This document shows, piece after piece, positions 6,132-8,363 of a stretch of 8,363 nt of DNA. The stretch spans positions 73,714 to 82,076 of the forward strand of contig NVWJ01000009.1 in NCBI GenBank assembly GCA_002746235.1, given 5' to 3'. A program made the position numbers and the translations under genes. Every line of letters starts with the position of its first letter. Position 1 is the stretch's first letter. The notes beneath the pieces were generated by a model that saw only the letters and a list, made by a program, of their open reading frames with translations, had not been told where the DNA came from and made no database searches. This stretch comes from Planctomycetota bacterium. Its GTDB lineage: Bacteria > Planctomycetota > UBA1135.

Positions 6132-6160
6132 ATTCTAGAGATATCCCTTTCGCGGAGCAA
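6132..6160 (-). promoter_or_regulatory. Candidate sigma70-type promoter of the Rrf2 gene
   Basis: On the minus strand TTGCTC (6160-6155) and TAGAAT (6137-6132, 5 of 6 to the -10 consensus) are 17 bases apart. The expected start of transcription would lie only about five bases before the ATG, giving a nearly leaderless message, which fits the lack of a Shine-Dalgarno sequence. The -35 matches only in TTG. The promoter begins at the edge of the upstream gene's terminator T-run. Confidence 0.35.
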
Positions 6161-6197
6161 AAAAAAGCCCCTGACATCCGCAGATGCCAGGGGCTTT
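6159..6197 (-). terminator. Rho-independent terminator of the large acidic-protein gene
   Basis: GCCCCTG (6167-6173) pairs perfectly with CAGGGGC (6188-6194); after one mismatch, CATC/GATG (6175-6178 / 6183-6186) closes a CGCA loop. AAA/TTT outside extends the stem. On the minus strand the hairpin is followed by eight T (6166-6159). It lies about 20 bases after the stop codon at 6216-6218 and separates that gene from the Rrf2 gene. Confidence 0.9.
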
Positions 6198-6215
6198 CTG
6201 AATAATCGGGGGGGG

Positions 6216-8363
6216 TTACTGGATGACGCCAGCAACCACAGCAGGCTCATCGGTCACGACAGGTTGCGCCACCGTGGTCGGATTTACCCAGCCAGTGAGA
6301 GTTGGAAGCGCCAAACCAGCTGCATTGGTCAAAGCCGTTTGCAGGGTGGTCGGGACGGTGTCGACGGAAGTCTGCATGAACAGTTCCATCTCTACAGCCT
6401 TGATCACGAACTCGGTTCCATCGGGTCCCATGACGGCACCATCTTTGATCGAGAACAATGGGTACCAGCGGTCGCCGAAGCCATCGCCGTTGGTGTCAGC
6501 CTCGTGACCTGGGATACCCCAAAGGTTGCGTTCGCCACCGTAGGTCAGGAAGATCTTCTTGCCATCGTGCTCGGCGCTGTCGTCAGCATCGTTTGCGGTG
6601 GTGTGGGTGTAGAAGAAACTAATCGGGCTATCGAAGGAAACTGGCGAACCTAGGAAATCAATCAAGGTTGCGTACTGGTTCCACTCGTTGTGACCGGTCT
6701 CGTAGAAGTAGTACTCGTCGAGGTTGTACATCTCCCAAGGATCAGTAATCCCAAGAGTCACTGGGTCGACGGCAGACATAGGTCCACTGTTCATGCCCCA
6801 GGTGTAGAAACCTTCGTCAGGCACTTCACCGCTGAGCAAGCCAACGTCGACGCCACCAAACTGCAAGGTCCGGCCGTCTTTTAGGAAGGTGTACTGGTAT
6901 GCATTGTTTGGGTCGGTGATTTCGGTTTGGTAGATGTTTCCGATTTCCACATCGCCGGCGGTCATGCCTGGGCGCAAAGCCTCAGTCATGGCGTAAAGGG
7001 TGAGGCTGGTGCCGGCACCAAAGATACTGTCATCGCTACTTACGTAGTTCTGCTCGCGAACGGTCATGGCAGTATCGCCGCCAACAAAGTCGAGGCTTCC
7101 ACCAAGAGCTTGGGACCAGAAACCGTAGTACTCATCTAGGTTGATGGTCAAGGTTTGTGCTGGAGTTAGGTCGACCCACTCCCAGGTGTCGGTGTCGCGT
7201 ACCGAAACTTTACTGAAGGTGGTGGTGCCGTGGGTGTACTGCACCAAGAACTGATCGCCAGAGGTCCAATCCCAGTATTCGAAGGATTCTCCGTCCATCT
7301 CGGCAAGCGTAACCGAACGCTTGGTGACCTTGATGAGCTTGCCAGGGGCACGCAGAACGGTGTAAGGAACAGGGTCGCCTTGACTGTTATCGCGAGTGAC
7401 GGTTGCGCCATGGGCGAGTGCGTCCGGGTTTGGAGTCCAAATGCCCCAGTAGTCAACCCAGCCAAACTCGGTGGTGCCAGAGTTGTCGAAGATGAATGGG
7501 AATCCACCTTCAATATCGACGCGTTGACCAGCAGTGTGGCCATCGCTGTCATCGGCAGCGTAGTAAAGGTTGTAGCCCCAAGTGTTGCGCACAAAGTTGT
7601 TGCGATCTAGGAGTACGGTATCGGTGCCATCGGAGCGTAGGAAGTAATCCGAGTTGTAGGCAATGGTGTAGTCAACCGTGCCTCCGGCGGAGAAATTTGG
7701 GACTGCCATGTGCGCAACGCCAGTGGTTTGGTCGCCTGAGGTTTGTACCGCAACGCGCGTGTCGTCGCCGCCAAATCCGGTCAGGTCTTCCATCATGAAG
7801 GTGAAGCCAAGCAAACCGCCACCAGGGTTGGTGGTACTCAAAGAGCCGCGAGCGGCGAGCGAAGAGTCGCTGTTGTTGACCATGCCGAAGTCGAGGTGGA
7901 AGTCGCCGTAAGGGTTGGTGTCGGTAGGCTCTTCAGAAATCGTCGCGCGACCAAAAATGGTTTGGATAAAAGATCCGGCAGGGCCAAAGTCTTCTTCATC
8001 GGTAATCCAAAAACGCACGACTTGTGCTGCAGAGGCAGAAGCGCGCGTGCTGTTCAGAATCCATGGCTCAAGCACGGTGGCATTTCCAGAGCTAGATTGA
8101 CCAGCTGCATTTCCGCCGCTGTCGGCATCACCACCCACTTCCTCAACTAAGGCAAGGTACGGGCCGGTGTTTACAAAATGATCAGCCCGGGTTTGGCCGA
8201 CCGAGGTCAAGATTTCGTTAATGATATTTAGCGGCTCGGTGGTTTCATCCCACATATAAGCGCGCACGATATCGGTGTGGAAATCGCTGGTGTTTGAAAA
8301 GACCGCAGCTGGGTTGACCGAGGCGCCTGCAGCAATCGAGCTACCAGCTGTTTCCTCTTCAAT
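6216..8363 (-). CDS. Large acidic, cysteine-free, probably exported protein of unknown function (5' end outside window)
   Basis: The reading frame is open to the window edge. A GTG at 8267 could be mistaken for a start, but the 32 upstream codons (from IEEETAGSSIAAGASVNP) read smoothly into it, so this is the last 715 residues of a longer protein. I do not recognise the family. It is rich in Asp, Glu, Gly, Thr, Tyr and Trp, poor in Lys, and has no cysteine in the visible part, typical of exported beta-rich proteins. The first visible residues look like the low-complexity linker after a signal or lipoprotein peptide (inference). NLDEYY occurs twice (visible residues about 408-413 and 547-552), each followed by an aromatic-rich stretch, among several WG/YWGIW/YYGFW segments, hinting at diverged internal repeats. 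DTNGDGFGD (about 623-631) resembles a calcium-binding loop of the thrombospondin-3/dockerin type. The C-terminus shows no sortase, PEP-CTERM or T9SS motif. A terminator follows. Confidence 0.8.
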   Translation of the reverse strand: MEEETAGSSIAAGASVNPAAVFSNTSDFHTDIVRAYMWDETTEPLNIINEILTSVGQTRADHFVNTGPYLALVEEVGGDADSGGNAAGQSSSGNATVLEPWILNSTRASASAAQVVRFWITDEEDFGPAGSFIQTIFGRATISEEPTDTNPYGDFHLDFGMVNNSDSSLAARGSLSTTNPGGGLLGFTFMMEDLTGFGGDDTRVAVQTSGDQTTGVAHMAVPNFSAGGTVDYTIAYNSDYFLRSDGTDTVLLDRNNFVRNTWGYNLYYAADDSDGHTAGQRVDIEGGFPFIFDNSGTTEFGWVDYWGIWTPNPDALAHGATVTRDNSQGDPVPYTVLRAPGKLIKVTKRSVTLAEMDGESFEYWDWTSGDQFLVQYTHGTTTFSKVSVRDTDTWEWVDLTPAQTLTINLDEYYGFWSQALGGSLDFVGGDTAMTVREQNYVSSDDSIFGAGTSLTLYAMTEALRPGMTAGDVEIGNIYQTEITDPNNAYQYTFLKDGRTLQFGGVDVGLLSGEVPDEGFYTWGMNSGPMSAVDPVTLGITDPWEMYNLDEYYFYETGHNEWNQYATLIDFLGSPVSFDSPISFFYTHTTANDADDSAEHDGKKIFLTYGGERNLWGIPGHEADTNGDGFGDRWYPLFSIKDGAVMGPDGTEFVIKAVEMELFMQTSVDTVPTTLQTALTNAAGLALPTLTGWVNPTTVAQPVVTDEPAVVAGVIQ

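Noticed and set aside
6131..6143. Palindromic operator for Rrf2 around TATTCTAGAGATA
   Set aside because: Only the central TCTAGA is symmetric; the flanks do not pair, so it does not rise above chance.
6208..6215. Run of eight G next to the stop codon of the large gene
   Set aside because: Lies just outside the coding sequence; could be a slippage site or sequencing weak spot but has no visible consequence.
7166..7594. Minus-strand open frame of 142 codons within the large acidic-protein gene
   Set aside because: Same strand but another frame of a clearly protein-like coding sequence; Thr/Ser/Pro-rich translation typical of a frame shadow.
8205..8267. GTG at 8267 as the start of the large protein
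   Set aside because: The frame stays open for 32 more codons to the window edge with similar composition, and no signal peptide follows the GTG.
1..8363. CRISPR array, tRNA, rRNA or complete insertion sequence
   Set aside because: Reading both strands shows no regularly spaced repeats, no tRNA-like cloverleaf with T-arm consensus, no rRNA segments and no transposase.

Overview
The window comes from a Gram-negative bacterium that I cannot place to genus. The evidence is several proteins with Sec-type signal peptides, a periplasmic-type M1 metallopeptidase, an acidic secreted protein, and an Rrf2 regulator whose cysteine motif resembles those I associate with Planctomycetota, Verrucomicrobiota and related phyla. 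That placement is an impression from memory. Composition is moderate in GC, and gene density is ordinary apart from one 564-base gap.

Layout: (1) 71-1468 (+), a secreted zinc amidase/PGRP-fold protein with a golvesin-like C-terminal beta domain. (2) 1454-4284 (-), a two-gene unit: a secreted M1 gluzincin peptidase, translationally coupled through a GTGA overlap to a small secreted DUF6702-like protein. The small gene overlaps the amidase gene tail to tail by 15 bases, and a terminator-like hairpin for the amidase lies inside its 3' coding end. (3) 4285-4848, a non-coding stretch. Next to the peptidase start lies a 164-base near-palindromic element with 20-base terminal inverted repeats. Beyond it are several hairpins and a strong plus-strand terminator (UUCG tetraloop, nine T) with no convincing protein gene in front of it, so an unannotated small RNA is possible. 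(4) 4849-5532 (+), a membrane-anchored coiled-coil protein of unknown function. (5) 5617-6120 (-), an Rrf2-family regulator with probable Fe-S ligands. (6) 6216-8363 (-), the C-terminal 715 residues of a large, acidic, cysteine-free, probably exported protein whose 5' end lies outside the window, followed by a clear rho-independent terminator.

The genes do not form one obvious pathway. The amidase, the M1 peptidase with its DUF6702 partner, and the large acidic protein all point to envelope or extracellular functions. The peptidase/DUF6702 pair is the only arrangement that looks like a functional unit. The least explained part is the 4285-4848 gap, which combines a mobile-looking palindrome with a structured, terminator-ended stretch.
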